DNA of 64,000 nucleotides. It comes from Streptomyces violaceorubidus (GTDB lineage Bacteria > Actinomycetota > Actinomycetes > Streptomycetales > Streptomycetaceae). The stretch is taken from positions 124,001 to 188,000 of the forward strand of contig NZ_JODM01000025.1 of NCBI RefSeq assembly GCF_000717995.1, given 5' to 3'. Of this stretch, positions 37,132-45,774 are shown piece after piece (within the stretch, counting starts at the first letter, position 1; each line of letters starts with the position of its first letter). The notes under the pieces were generated by a model that had not been told where the DNA came from, ran no database searches, and saw nothing but the letters and a program-made list of their open reading frames with translations. The translations under genes and the position numbers were made by a program.

Positions 37132-38464
37132 CCGGGGCAAGCCGCGGGGAGCGCCCAGCAGCCCCGCGGAGAACCTGCTGCCCACCGGCTCGCGGCGGAC
37201 CGCCGCACCGTCCGGCGGCCGCTCCCGCGCCGAACGCCGCAAGCTCCAGCGCAAGGTCAAACGGCGGCGCAGACGCGGCGCCGTCAAGGAGATCCCGCTC
37301 CTCATCGGCGTCGCGGTCCTCATAGCGCTGGTGCTCAAGACCTTCCTCGTCCAGGCCTTCGTGATCCCCTCGGGCTCCATGGAGCAGACCATCCGGATCG
37401 GCGACCGGGTCCTGGTGGACAAGCTCACCCCCTGGTTCGGCTCCGAGCCGCAGCGCGGGGACGTCGTCGTCTTCCGCGACCCGGGCGGCTGGCTCCAGGG
37501 CGAGCAGACCACCAAGAAGGACGACCCCGTCGTCGTCAAACAGGTCAAGGAAGGCCTCGCCTTCATCGGCCTGCTGCCGTCCGACGACGAGAAGGACCTC
37601 ATCAAGCGGGTCGTCGGCGTGGGCGGTGACCACGTCAAGTGCTGCGACACCCAGGGACGCGTCACCGTCAACGGCGTTCCCCTGAACGAGGACTACCTGT
37701 ACCCCGGCGACACCCCGTCCCGGACGCCGTTCGACGTCACCGTCCCCGAGGGGCGGTTGTGGGTGATGGGCGACCACCGGTCCAACTCCGCCGACTCCCG
37801 CGCCCACCAGGCGAAGGACTTCGGCACGGTGTCCCAGGACGAGGTGGTGGGACGGGCCATGGTGATCGCGTGGCCGTTCGGTCACTGGACCACCCTGGAC
37901 GAACCGAAAACGTACGCGTCCGTGTCCGACGCGGCCTCCGGTTCGACCGCCGCTCCCGAGCTGTCGCATAGGGTTGCCCCTTACGATCCGAACGCGATGA
38001 TGAAACTCCCGACCCCTGCGGAACTCCCGCTCGTTATGGGAGTGGTGGGCCTGCGCCGTATCCGGGGCAGGCGGCGGCAGAGAGTAAGGAGTTGGCGTGG
38101 GGGATGTGGCGGTTGGCGCACGGTCCGGTCACGACGGCGAGGAGAACCGCGGTCGCCCCGAGGAGAGGTCCGGTCCGGCCCCGGTCGGCCCCCCGGACTC
38201 CGGGTACGGCTCCGGGACCGAGGACGGCAGGGTGACGAACGGACAGCACGGCCAGAACGGACACAACGGCGGGACCGAGGACGAGGGAGTGGGCGGGGCG
38301 CCGCCCGCGACACCTCCGGCGGCCAAGAAGCAGCGCTCCTTCTGGAAGGAGCTGCCGATCCTGATCGGCATCGCGCTGGTGCTCGCCCTGCTGATCAAGA
38401 CGTTCCTGGTGCAGGCGTTCTCCATCCCCTCTTCCTCGATGGAGAACACCCTTCAGATCGGTGA
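37124..38464 (+). CDS. sipX: type I signal peptidase (second), reading frame extended past the expected stop
   Basis: The enzyme has a basic N-terminus, a membrane anchor (EIPLLIGVAVLIALVLKTFL), catalytic Ser85 in IPSGSMEQT, Lys161 in LIKRVVGVGGD and box E MGDHRSNSADSR. Its active core is complete. After residue about 315 the frame reads into Arg-rich shadow sequence and continues to 38464, inside the next signal peptidase gene. A TAA at 38085-38087 is one base out of frame; removing one base would give 320 residues, which I recall as the normal length. The real C-terminus is therefore uncertain, either an inserted base (error or mutation) or a genuine 446-residue frame. Confidence 0.82.
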   Translation: MGSRGKPRGAPSSPAENLLPTGSRRTAAPSGGRSRAERRKLQRKVKRRRRRGAVKEIPLLIGVAVLIALVLKTFLVQAFVIPSGSMEQTIRIGDRVLVDKLTPWFGSEPQRGDVVVFRDPGGWLQGEQTTKKDDPVVVKQVKEGLAFIGLLPSDDEKDLIKRVVGVGGDHVKCCDTQGRVTVNGVPLNEDYLYPGDTPSRTPFDVTVPEGRLWVMGDHRSNSADSRAHQAKDFGTVSQDEVVGRAMVIAWPFGHWTTLDEPKTYASVSDAASGSTAAPELSHRVAPYDPNAMMKLPTPAELPLVMGVVGLRRIRGRRRQRVRSWRGGCGGWRTVRSRRRGEPRSPRGEVRSGPGRPPGLRVRLRDRGRQGDERTARPERTQRRDRGRGSGRGAARDTSGGQEAALLLEGAADPDRHRAGARPADQDVPGAGVLHPLFLDGEHPSDR

Positions 38465-39107
38465 CCGGGTCCTGGTCGACAAGCTGACCCCCTGGTTCGG
38501 CTCGGAGCCCGAGCGCGGCGAGGTGGTCGTCTTCCACGACCCGGACGACTGGCTGGCGGGCGAGCCGACACCCGACCCGAACGCGCTTCAGACGGTCCTC
38601 AGCTGGATCGGCCTGATGCCGTCCGCGGACGAGAAGGACCTGATCAAGCGGGTCATCGGCGTCGCCGGTGACACGGTCGAGTGCAACAAGACCGGCCCGC
38701 TCAAGGTCAACGGCAAGGCACTGAACGAGCCGTACGTCTACCCGGGCAACACGCCGTGCTCGGACGACGACCAGGGCGGGCGGTTCAAGGTCACGGTCCC
38801 CGAGGGCAGGATCTGGGTCATGGGCGACCACCGGCAGAACTCCCGGGACTCCCGCTACAACCAGTCGGACAAGAACGGCGGCATGGTCCCGGTGGACGAG
38901 GTCGTCGGCCGCGCCATCGTGGTCGCCTGGCCGATGAACCGCTGGAGCACCCTGCCGGTCCCCGACACCTTCGGCCAGGACGGCCTGCAGGACCAGTCCG
39001 CGGCCGCCGCCGCGCTGTCGGTCGCGCCCCAGGGCCTGGCCGTCGTCGGCGTGGTCCCGATCGTCTGGTGGCGCCGCCGGCGCACCGCCCCGGCCGAGAC
39101 CCGCTGA
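38097..39107 (+). CDS. sipY: type I signal peptidase (third)
   Basis: This 336-residue enzyme has a long disordered N-terminus (Gly/Glu/Asn-rich, with NGQHGQNGHNGG) of about 80 residues. It has a membrane anchor (ELPILIGIALVLALLIKTFL), catalytic Ser114 in IPSSSMENT and Lys184 in LIKRVIGVAGD. Box E is MGDHRQNSRDSR, and a C-terminal hydrophobic segment (LAVVGVVPIVWW) is followed by RRRR. GTG 38097 has an excellent AAGGAG site inside TAAGGAGTTGGC. The extended frame of the second enzyme overlaps its first 368 nt. Confidence 0.94.
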   Translation: MGDVAVGARSGHDGEENRGRPEERSGPAPVGPPDSGYGSGTEDGRVTNGQHGQNGHNGGTEDEGVGGAPPATPPAAKKQRSFWKELPILIGIALVLALLIKTFLVQAFSIPSSSMENTLQIGDRVLVDKLTPWFGSEPERGEVVVFHDPDDWLAGEPTPDPNALQTVLSWIGLMPSADEKDLIKRVIGVAGDTVECNKTGPLKVNGKALNEPYVYPGNTPCSDDDQGGRFKVTVPEGRIWVMGDHRQNSRDSRYNQSDKNGGMVPVDEVVGRAIVVAWPMNRWSTLPVPDTFGQDGLQDQSAAAAALSVAPQGLAVVGVVPIVWWRRRRTAPAETR

Positions 39108-39135
39108 ACCCGCCGGAGCCCGCTGAGGTGTGAAG

Positions 39136-39164
39136 AGCCCCCTTCCGGTCCCCGGGAGGGGGCT
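39136..39164 (+). terminator. hairpin between the third and fourth signal peptidase genes
   Basis: AGCCCCC and GGGGGCT with adjoining bases form a stem of about 10 bp. It separates sipY from sipZ, so sipZ may be transcribed separately. Confidence 0.7.
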
Positions 39165-39200
39165 GCCCCGTTGGCGTACCGCCGGGTAAGGTGCGGCTCC

Positions 39201-39977
39201 ATGGGTGGCGAGAGCACGACACGTACGGCCCCGCGCGGCGGCGGAGCGAACAGGACTTCGGTGGGCGGCCGGACCGGGCAGCGGCTGTCCGGCATCGCCG
39301 TGGCGCTGGGCCTGGTGCTGTTCCTCGGCGGGTTCGGCTGGGGAGCGGTGGTCTACCGGCCCTACACCGTGCCGACCAGTTCGATGACGCCGACGATCGA
39401 CGCCGGTGACCGGGTCCTGGCGCAGCGCATCGACGGCGCCGACGTCCGCAGGGGCGACGTGGTCGTCTTCAAGGACGCGACCTGGGCCAACGCCCCGATG
39501 GTCAAGCGGGTCGTCGCCGTCGGCGGGGACACCGTCTCCTGCTGCCAGAAGGGCAAGCTGAAGGTCAACGGCAAGGTGGTCGACGAGCCGTACCTGCCCG
39601 CCGGGACGCCGGCCGAGATCAGCGACTTCCAGACCGTGACCGTCCCGGCGGGCCGCCTGTTCCTGCTGGGTGACGAGCGCGGCAACTCCGTGGACTCCAC
39701 CGCCCACCTGACCGACGCGGCCCGCGGCACGGTGTCGCGCGGCGCCGTGGACGCCCGCGTGGACGCCGTGGCCTGGCCGATGAACGGCATGCTGGAGCGG
39801 CCCACCGGTTTCGAGTCGCTGGGCGACCTCTCCTCGCCGGGCCCGCTGCGGACCGTGGTCGTCCTGGTGATCGCCGGGGCCGTGCTGATCCTGGGTGGCG
39901 CGGCCTACGGCCCCCTCGCCAAGCGGACCGGGGCCTCCCGGGCCCGCGGGGGAGCGGAGCCGACCGGTGGCCGCTGA
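39201..39977 (+). CDS. sipZ: type I signal peptidase (fourth)
   Basis: This 258-residue enzyme has an N-terminal anchor (LSGIAVALGLVLFLGGFGWG), catalytic Ser61 in VPTSSMTPTI, Lys102 in MVKRVVAVGGD, and a shorter box E (LLGDERGNSVDS) in which the usual GDHR reads GDER. A second membrane segment near the C-terminus (TVVVLVIAGAVLILGGAAYG) gives two anchors. GGTAAGG lies upstream of the ATG. Its end overlaps the Nudix gene by 11 nt. Confidence 0.93.
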   Translation: MGGESTTRTAPRGGGANRTSVGGRTGQRLSGIAVALGLVLFLGGFGWGAVVYRPYTVPTSSMTPTIDAGDRVLAQRIDGADVRRGDVVVFKDATWANAPMVKRVVAVGGDTVSCCQKGKLKVNGKVVDEPYLPAGTPAEISDFQTVTVPAGRLFLLGDERGNSVDSTAHLTDAARGTVSRGAVDARVDAVAWPMNGMLERPTGFESLGDLSSPGPLRTVVVLVIAGAVLILGGAAYGPLAKRTGASRARGGAEPTGGR

Positions 39978-40497
39978 GGGGACGGCGGCGGGGCAGGACA
40001 CCTACGAGGGCGGACTGCGCCGGGTCGCCCGGGTCGTGCTGCTCGACCCCGAGGACCGCATCCTGCTGCTGCACGGTCACGAACCGGACGATCCCGCCGA
40101 CGACTGGTGGTTCACCCCCGGCGGCGGCGTGGAGGGCGACGAGACCCGTGCGCAGACCGCCCGGCGCGAGCTGCTGGAGGAGACCGGCATCACCGATGTC
40201 GAGCTCGGCCCGGTGCTGTGGCGGCGCAGGTGCTCCTTCCCCTTCGCGGGCCGCCGCTGGGACCAGGACGAGTGGTACTACCTGGCACGCACCGCCCGGA
40301 CCGCCACCGAGGCGGTCGGCCCCGGCCTCACCGAACTGGAGCGGCGCAGCGTCGCCGGAGCACGCTGGTGGACGTGTGAGGAACTGACCCGGGCACGTGA
40401 GACGGTGTATCCGACCAGACTCGCCGAGCTGCTGCGCACGCTGCTCGACGAAGGTCCCCCGGCCGGGCCGGTGACCTTGGACACCGAAATCGTCTAG
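39967..40497 (+). CDS. Nudix hydrolase
   Basis: The 176-residue protein has a complete Nudix box: GGGVEGDETRAQTARRELLE followed by ETG. Nudix enzymes hydrolyse nucleoside diphosphates linked to another group; the exact substrate is not deducible. The N-terminal pattern VARVVLLDPEDRILLLHGHEP fits the general family. GTG 39967 overlaps the sipZ stop, which suggests coupling. Confidence 0.9.
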   Translation: MAAEGTAAGQDTYEGGLRRVARVVLLDPEDRILLLHGHEPDDPADDWWFTPGGGVEGDETRAQTARRELLEETGITDVELGPVLWRRRCSFPFAGRRWDQDEWYYLARTARTATEAVGPGLTELERRSVAGARWWTCEELTRARETVYPTRLAELLRTLLDEGPPAGPVTLDTEIV

Positions 40498-40553
40498 GGG
40501 CGCACGGGCCTGGCGCACAATGGGGGGACCGCACGGCTGAAGGGGAACATGCC

Positions 40554-40862
40554 ATGAGCGCCGAGGACCTCGAGAAGTACGAGACCGAGATGGAGCTCAA
40601 GCTCTACCGGGAGTACCGCGATGTCGTCGGTCTGTTCAAATACGTGATCGAGACCGAACGGCGCTTCTACCTCACCAACGACTACGAGATGCAGGTGCAC
40701 TCGGTGCAGGGCGAGGTGTTCTTCGAGGTCTCCATGGCGGATGCCTGGGTGTGGGACATGTACAGGCCGGCCCGGTTCGTCAAGCAGGTGCGGGTGTTGA
40801 CGTTCAAGGACGTGAACATCGAGGAGCTGAACAAGAGCGACCTGGAGCTGCCCGGCGGGTGA
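40554..40862 (+). CDS. DUF2469 family protein
   Basis: This 102-residue acidic protein begins MSAEDLEKYETEMELKLYRE and has the conserved IETERRFYLTNDYEMQVH and FFEVSMADAWVWDMYRPARF. It belongs to the actinobacterial DUF2469 family and is typically found between the signal peptidase/RNase HII region and yraN. Its function is unknown. No membrane segment or signal peptide is present. Confidence 0.92.
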   Translation: MSAEDLEKYETEMELKLYREYRDVVGLFKYVIETERRFYLTNDYEMQVHSVQGEVFFEVSMADAWVWDMYRPARFVKQVRVLTFKDVNIEELNKSDLELPGG

Positions 40863-40950
40863 CGGGGTTTTCCACAACCGGTGAGTAGTTCACCGTGAGT
40901 GACGGACTCGGCTCGGCTGCGTGATCGTTGGTGCCGGAGGTGGTGCCGAC

Positions 40951-41313
40951 ATGAACGCACGAGGTGCGATGGGCAAGTACGGCGAGACACTCGCCGTCCG
41001 CCGGCTGACCGGGGCCGGGATGACCGTCCTGGAGCGCAACTGGCGCTGTGGCAGGGCCGGGGAGATCGACATCGTGGCCCGGGACGGAGACGTCCTGGTC
41101 GTCTGCGAGGTCAAGACGCGCCGGGGCGGGTCCTTCCAGCACCCGATGGCCGCCGTGACGCCGGACAAGGCCGAGCGGCTGCGGCGGCTCGCGGAGCGCT
41201 GGATCCAGACCCACGGAGGAGCCCCGCCCGGCGGCGTCCGCATCGACCTGGTCGGCGTGCTCCTTCCGCAGCGCGGCGCCCCCGTGGTCGAGCACGCCCA
41301 GGGGGTGGCGTGA
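40951..41313 (+). CDS. YraN/UPF0102 family endonuclease-like protein
   Basis: The 120-residue protein has the endonuclease-like fold motif of the UPF0102 family: [21 protein letters not shown], where Asp, Glu and Lys correspond to the PD-(D/E)xK active site. The family's biochemical role is not established. ATG 40951 has GGAGG ten bases upstream. Its TGA overlaps the comM ATG by one base, and the link to comM/dprA is widely conserved. Confidence 0.92.
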   Translation: MNARGAMGKYGETLAVRRLTGAGMTVLERNWRCGRAGEIDIVARDGDVLVVCEVKTRRGGSFQHPMAAVTPDKAERLRRLAERWIQTHGGAPPGGVRIDLVGVLLPQRGAPVVEHAQGVA

Positions 41314-42944
41314 TGGGGTTCGCGCGGACGTGCTCGGTGGCGCTCGTCGGCGTCGAGGGCGTGGTGGTCGAGGTCCAGGCCGACCTGGAACCGGGCGTGG
41401 CGGCGTTCACGCTGGTGGGACTGCCGGACAAGAGCCTCACGGAGAGCCGGGACCGGGTGCGGGCAGCGGTGGTGAATTCCGGCGCGGAATGGCCCCAGAA
41501 GAAGCTGACGGTGGGCCTGAGTCCGGCCTCGGTGCCCAAGAGCGGCAGCGGCTTCGACCTGGCCGTCGCGGCGAGCGTCCTGGGCGCCGCCGAGCGGATC
41601 GACCCGCGGGTGCTCGCCGACATCGTGATGATCGGAGAGCTGGGTCTGGACGGCCGGGTGCGGCCGGTGCGCGGCATCCTGCCCGCGGTACTGGCCGCGG
41701 CGGAGGCCGGGTACGAACAGGTGGTCGTACCGGAGTGCGCCGCGGCCGAGGCGTCCCTGGTGCCGGGCGTGTCGGTGATCGGCGTCCGCAGCCTGCGCCA
41801 GCTGATCGCGGTCCTTGCCGACGAGCCCGTCCCGGAGGAGGAACGCGACCATGACCTGCGGGGCCGTCCGGACCCGCTTCTGGCCGGTCTGCGCATGCCC
41901 GGCACGGGCGCGGCCACCGGAATGCACAGCATGGGAGCGGCACAGCACGACCACGGCCACGACCTCGCCGACGTGGTCGGCCAGGAGTCGGCACGCACGG
42001 CCGTGGAGGTCGCGGCGGCCGGTCGCCACCACCTCTTCCTGGAGGGCCCGCCCGGCGCCGGCAAGACCATGCTCGCCGAACGGCTGCCCGCCATCCTGCC
42101 CCGGCTCTGCCGGACAGAGTCACTCGAGGTCACCGCCGTGCACTCGGTGGCGGGACTGCTGCCGCCGGGCAAGCCCCTGATCGACGTGGCTCCCTACTGC
42201 GCCCCGCACCACTCCGCCACGATGCAGGCCCTCGTCGGCGGCGGCCCCGGCATCGCCCGGCCGGGAGCCGTGTCGCTGGCGCACCGAGGCGTCCTGTTCC
42301 TGGACGAGACACCCGAGTTCAGCAGCCACGCGCTGGACGCCCTGCGCCAGCCCCTGGAGGCCGGGCACGTCGTCATCGCGCGCAGCGCGGGTGTGGTGCG
42401 CTTCCCGGCGCGGTTCCTGATGGTGCTTGCCGCCAATCCCTGTCCGTGCGGGCGGTTCTCGCAGGCCGACGAGGTGTGCGAGTGCCCGCCCTCGGCGATC
42501 CGCCGCTACCAGGCGAGGCTGTCCGGACCGCTGCTCGACCGGGTCGACCTGCGGGTCGAGGTGGACCGGGTCACGCGCGGCCAGCTGGCGGGGGACGGCC
42601 CTCGGGGCGACGCCACCGCGACCGTCGCCGACCGGGTGCGAGCGGCTCGGGACCGGGCGTCCACGCGTCTCACGGGCACCCCGTGGCGGTCGAACGGCGA
42701 GGTGCCCGGCCGGGAGCTGCGCAGTCGCTGGCGTCCCGCACCCGGCGCCATGGACGAGGCCGAGCGCAGCCTGGAACGTGGCGTGCTGACCGCTCGCGGC
42801 CTCGACCGGGTCCTGCGCGTCGCCTGGACCGTCGCGGACCTGGTGGGTCACGACCGCCCCGACGCGCGGGACGTCGCCCTGGCCCTGCAACTGCGCACGG
42901 GAGTCCCGAGGGGCGTACCGATGGCCCTGGGAGCACTGACGTGA
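41313..42944 (+). CDS. comM: ComM/YifB Mg-chelatase-like AAA ATPase
   Basis: ComM is a hexameric helicase that promotes branch migration during natural transformation in Vibrio; the role in Streptomyces is unknown. The 543-residue protein has the N-terminal subunit ChlI-like region (GFARTCSVALVGVEGVVVEV), Walker A EGPPGAGKTMLAERLP, Walker B LFLDETPEFS, and a zinc-binding insertion NPCPCGRFSQADEVCECPP. The C-terminal Mg-chelatase region ends LQLRTGVPRGVPMALGALT. It is joined by one-base overlaps to yraN and dprA. Confidence 0.93.
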   Translation: MGFARTCSVALVGVEGVVVEVQADLEPGVAAFTLVGLPDKSLTESRDRVRAAVVNSGAEWPQKKLTVGLSPASVPKSGSGFDLAVAASVLGAAERIDPRVLADIVMIGELGLDGRVRPVRGILPAVLAAAEAGYEQVVVPECAAAEASLVPGVSVIGVRSLRQLIAVLADEPVPEEERDHDLRGRPDPLLAGLRMPGTGAATGMHSMGAAQHDHGHDLADVVGQESARTAVEVAAAGRHHLFLEGPPGAGKTMLAERLPAILPRLCRTESLEVTAVHSVAGLLPPGKPLIDVAPYCAPHHSATMQALVGGGPGIARPGAVSLAHRGVLFLDETPEFSSHALDALRQPLEAGHVVIARSAGVVRFPARFLMVLAANPCPCGRFSQADEVCECPPSAIRRYQARLSGPLLDRVDLRVEVDRVTRGQLAGDGPRGDATATVADRVRAARDRASTRLTGTPWRSNGEVPGRELRSRWRPAPGAMDEAERSLERGVLTARGLDRVLRVAWTVADLVGHDRPDARDVALALQLRTGVPRGVPMALGALT

Positions 42945-44545
42945 ACGGGGACACCGTGCGGACGGGGGACGGGGACACCATGCCGACGGGGGACGGGGAC
43001 ATGGGCGGGGAGATCCGGCGGCTGGAGGGTGACGCCATGAGTGCCGAGTCCGGGCGGCTGGAGGGGAACGCCGTGAGCGGGGAGCCCGGGGCGGTGCCGG
43101 GTGAGGGCGTGAGGGACGGGACCGGGCCGTGGGGTGACGCCTTCGCGAGTGGCGGGAGCACACCCCCGGGGGACGGCGCCACCGGTGAGGATGCGCCTTT
43201 GCCGAGGAACGACACCCTCTTCCGCGACGACGCCGTGCCCCTCGGCCGAGGCGGTCCGGCCGAGGGGGACGCGGTGATGCGGGCCGCGTCCGGGGGCGAC
43301 GCCAGCGCCGTGGGTGGCGGCGCTGCCGACGCCCGTGTCGTCGCGGCACGGGGTGGCGCTGAGGCCCGTGGCGACGGGAGCGGGGCGCGGGGTGACCGAC
43401 CGGCGGACCGTGAGTTGCTCGGGCGGGTCTTCCTCGCCCGGGTGCTGGAGCCCGGTGACGAGACGGGTGGACGGTGGGTGCGGGAGCGCGGTGTCCAGGA
43501 GGTGGTGCGGCGCCTGCGCGAGGGCGGGCGTGCCCTGCCGGGGGTGAGCCAGAAGCGGTGGGCCGGGCTGTGCGCCCGGGCGGACCGCGCCGACCCCGGC
43601 CGTGACCTGGCCGTCGCCCGGTCCGCGGGGGCGCGGTTCGTGACCCCCGGGACCGCGGAGTGGCCGGGTCAGCTCGACGACCTCGGTGACGCCCGGCCGC
43701 TCGGCCTCTGGGTGCGGGGCGGGCCCAGTCTGCGCATGTGGGCACTCAGGTCGGTCGCCGTCGTCGGTGCCCGCGCCTGCACCGAGTACGGCGCCCACAT
43801 GGCCGCCACCCTCGCCGCGGGCCTGGCCGAGCGCGGCTGGGTCGTGGTGTCCGGCGGCGCCTACGGGATCGACGGCGCCGCCCACCGCGGTGCCCTCGGG
43901 GCCGGCGGCGCCACCGCCGCGGTCCTGGCGTGCGGGGTCGACCGCCCCTACCCTCCCGGGCACACCGCGCTGATCACCAGGATCGCCGAGCAGGGCCTGG
44001 TCGTCGGCGAGCTGCCACCCGGCGACCATCCGACGCCGAGCAGATTCATCCTGCGCAACCGCGTCATCGCCGCGCTCACCCGGGGCACCGTGGTCGTCGA
44101 GGCCGCCTACCGCAGCGGTTCGCTGGTGACCGCCCGGGCGGCCCGGCGGCTGGGCCGGCACGTGATGGGTGTGCCGGGACCGGCGACCAGCGCCCTGTCC
44201 GCCGGGGTGCACGAGCTGCTGCGCGCCGACGCGGTGCTCGTCGGGGACGCCGACGAGGTGGTCGAACTGGTCGGCGACATGGGAGAGCTGCCTCCGGAGC
44301 GGCGCGGACCCGTCCTCCCCACCGATCTCCTGGAGCCGCGGACCCGGCAGGTGCTCTCCGGGCTTCCCGGGCGGGGGACGGCGACGGCGGCGGAGGTGGC
44401 GCGCCGTGCCCAGACCTCCGAGGACGACGCGATCGCGAGGCTGTACGAACTTCGAGCACTCGGTTACGTCGAACGACACGGCGACGGCTGGAAGTTGACA
44501 CGCCAGACGATGATCTCGGTTCGCGGCGGTCGCAACCCCTGCTGA
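42941..44545 (+). CDS. dprA: DNA-processing protein DprA with long N-terminal extension
   Basis: DprA loads RecA on incoming single-stranded DNA. The Rossmann-like DNA-binding core is clear: VAVVGARACTEYG near residue 272, VSGGAYGIDGAAHRGAL near 304, ACGVDRPYPPGH, and SRFILRNRVIAALTRGTVVV. A C-terminal winged helix follows, and its residues TAAEVARRAQTSEDDAIARL fit DprA family members. The first 145 residues are a Gly/Asp/Glu-rich, repetitive extension with direct repeats (TGDGD twice; RLEGDAMSAES and RLEGNAVSGEP) not found in ordinary DprA, so the protein is 534 residues rather than about 380. GTG 42941 overlaps comM; a start nearer 43400 would remove the extension. Confidence 0.9.
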   Translation: MNGDTVRTGDGDTMPTGDGDMGGEIRRLEGDAMSAESGRLEGNAVSGEPGAVPGEGVRDGTGPWGDAFASGGSTPPGDGATGEDAPLPRNDTLFRDDAVPLGRGGPAEGDAVMRAASGGDASAVGGGAADARVVAARGGAEARGDGSGARGDRPADRELLGRVFLARVLEPGDETGGRWVRERGVQEVVRRLREGGRALPGVSQKRWAGLCARADRADPGRDLAVARSAGARFVTPGTAEWPGQLDDLGDARPLGLWVRGGPSLRMWALRSVAVVGARACTEYGAHMAATLAAGLAERGWVVVSGGAYGIDGAAHRGALGAGGATAAVLACGVDRPYPPGHTALITRIAEQGLVVGELPPGDHPTPSRFILRNRVIAALTRGTVVVEAAYRSGSLVTARAARRLGRHVMGVPGPATSALSAGVHELLRADAVLVGDADEVVELVGDMGELPPERRGPVLPTDLLEPRTRQVLSGLPGRGTATAAEVARRAQTSEDDAIARLYELRALGYVERHGDGWKLTRQTMISVRGGRNPC

Positions 44546-44826
44546 CGCACCGTGTTCGGCCGTCCGGGGGAACCCCGACGCCCCTGGGGATTCTGGCAGT
44601 TGAGGTGTTCGGGTGATCACCCAGAGCGATCATCGTCCCCCCAGTAGAGCGTTCGGCGGAACGTATCTGCGGAGGGTGCTCACCCAGTTCTTCGCACACC
44701 GCGACGTTCCAGTCACGCTACGCTCACGATGACCCCCACGCAGACGGCCGACAGCAGGCGACAACCAGAGAGCAGACCGGCGGCCTCAGGCAGACCACAT
44801 CACGGCAGAACGGCACTAGGCGACGA
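44546..44826. other. promoter region of whiG
   Basis: The gap between dprA and whiG holds a 12-bp palindrome at 44611-44622 and a BldD-like half-site around 44714-44728. In S. coelicolor whiG is a known BldD target. No gene was seen. Confidence 0.5.
44611..44622. repeat. 12-bp perfect palindrome upstream of whiG
   Basis: GGGTGATCACCC is a perfect palindrome about 205 nt before whiG. A related CGATCATCG follows 16 nt later. It is a candidate operator. Confidence 0.5.
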
Positions 44827-45669
44827 ATGCCCCAGCACACCTCCGGGTCCGACCGGGCGGCGATCCCCCCAGCCGCCCGCGACGGTGGCAGCGTGCGACC
44901 GTCCGCCCCCTCGACGCTCGACGAGTTGTGGCGGTCGTACAAGGCGACCGGCGACGAGCGGCTGCGGGAACAGCTCATCCTGCACTACTCGCCCCTGGTG
45001 AAGTACGTGGCGGGCCGCGTCAGCGTGGGACTGCCGCCCAACGTCGAACAGGCCGACTTCGTCTCCTCCGGGGTGTTCGGGCTGATCGACGCCATCGAGA
45101 AGTTCGACGTCGACCGGGAGATCAAGTTCGAGACGTACGCGATCACCCGGATCCGGGGCGCGATGATCGACGAACTGCGCGCCCTGGACTGGATCCCGCG
45201 CTCGGTGCGGCAGAAGGCGCGCAACGTCGAGCGCGCGTACGCGACGCTGGAGGCACGGCTGCGCCGCACCCCCTCGGAGAGCGAGGTCGCCCTGGAGATG
45301 GGGATCGCGGTGGAGGACCTCCACGCGGTCTTCAGCCAGCTGTCGCTGGCCAACGTGGTGGCCCTGGAGGAGCTGCTGCACGCGGGGAGCGAGGGCGGCG
45401 ACCGGCTGAGTCTGATGGACACGCTGGAGGACACCGCCGCCGACAACCCGGTCGAGGTCGCCGAGGACCGGGAGCTGCGGCGGCTCCTGGCCCGGGCGAT
45501 CAACACACTCCCGGAGCGGGAGAAGACCGTGGTCACGCTGTACTACTACGAGGGCCTCACCCTCGCCGAGATCGGGAACGTGCTGGGTGTGACCGAGAGC
45601 AGGGTCAGTCAGATCCACACCAAGTCGGTGCTGCAACTGCGCGCCAAACTGGCGGGTTTCGGCCGCTGA
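44827..45669 (+). CDS. whiG: sporulation sigma factor WhiG
   Basis: WhiG is the FliA-family sigma factor that commits aerial hyphae to sporulation by activating whiH and whiI; RsiG with c-di-GMP holds it inactive. The 280-residue product has sigma region 2 ([20 protein letters not shown] to [20 protein letters not shown], then DWIPRSVR), region 3 ([20 protein letters not shown]) and region 4 ([20 protein letters not shown]). A Ser/Pro-rich N-terminus precedes region 2. Confidence 0.95.
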   Translation: MPQHTSGSDRAAIPPAARDGGSVRPSAPSTLDELWRSYKATGDERLREQLILHYSPLVKYVAGRVSVGLPPNVEQADFVSSGVFGLIDAIEKFDVDREIKFETYAITRIRGAMIDELRALDWIPRSVRQKARNVERAYATLEARLRRTPSESEVALEMGIAVEDLHAVFSQLSLANVVALEELLHAGSEGGDRLSLMDTLEDTAADNPVEVAEDRELRRLLARAINTLPEREKTVVTLYYYEGLTLAEIGNVLGVTESRVSQIHTKSVLQLRAKLAGFGR

Positions 45670-45774
45670 CCCGGACCTGCCGCACGGGCGACGGCCTCGC
45701 CGGTGACCCGGTCGCGGGACGTGCGGCCCGGCGGACGACTCCCGTACGGGGTGCCGCGTCCGTAAAGTGGTGAC

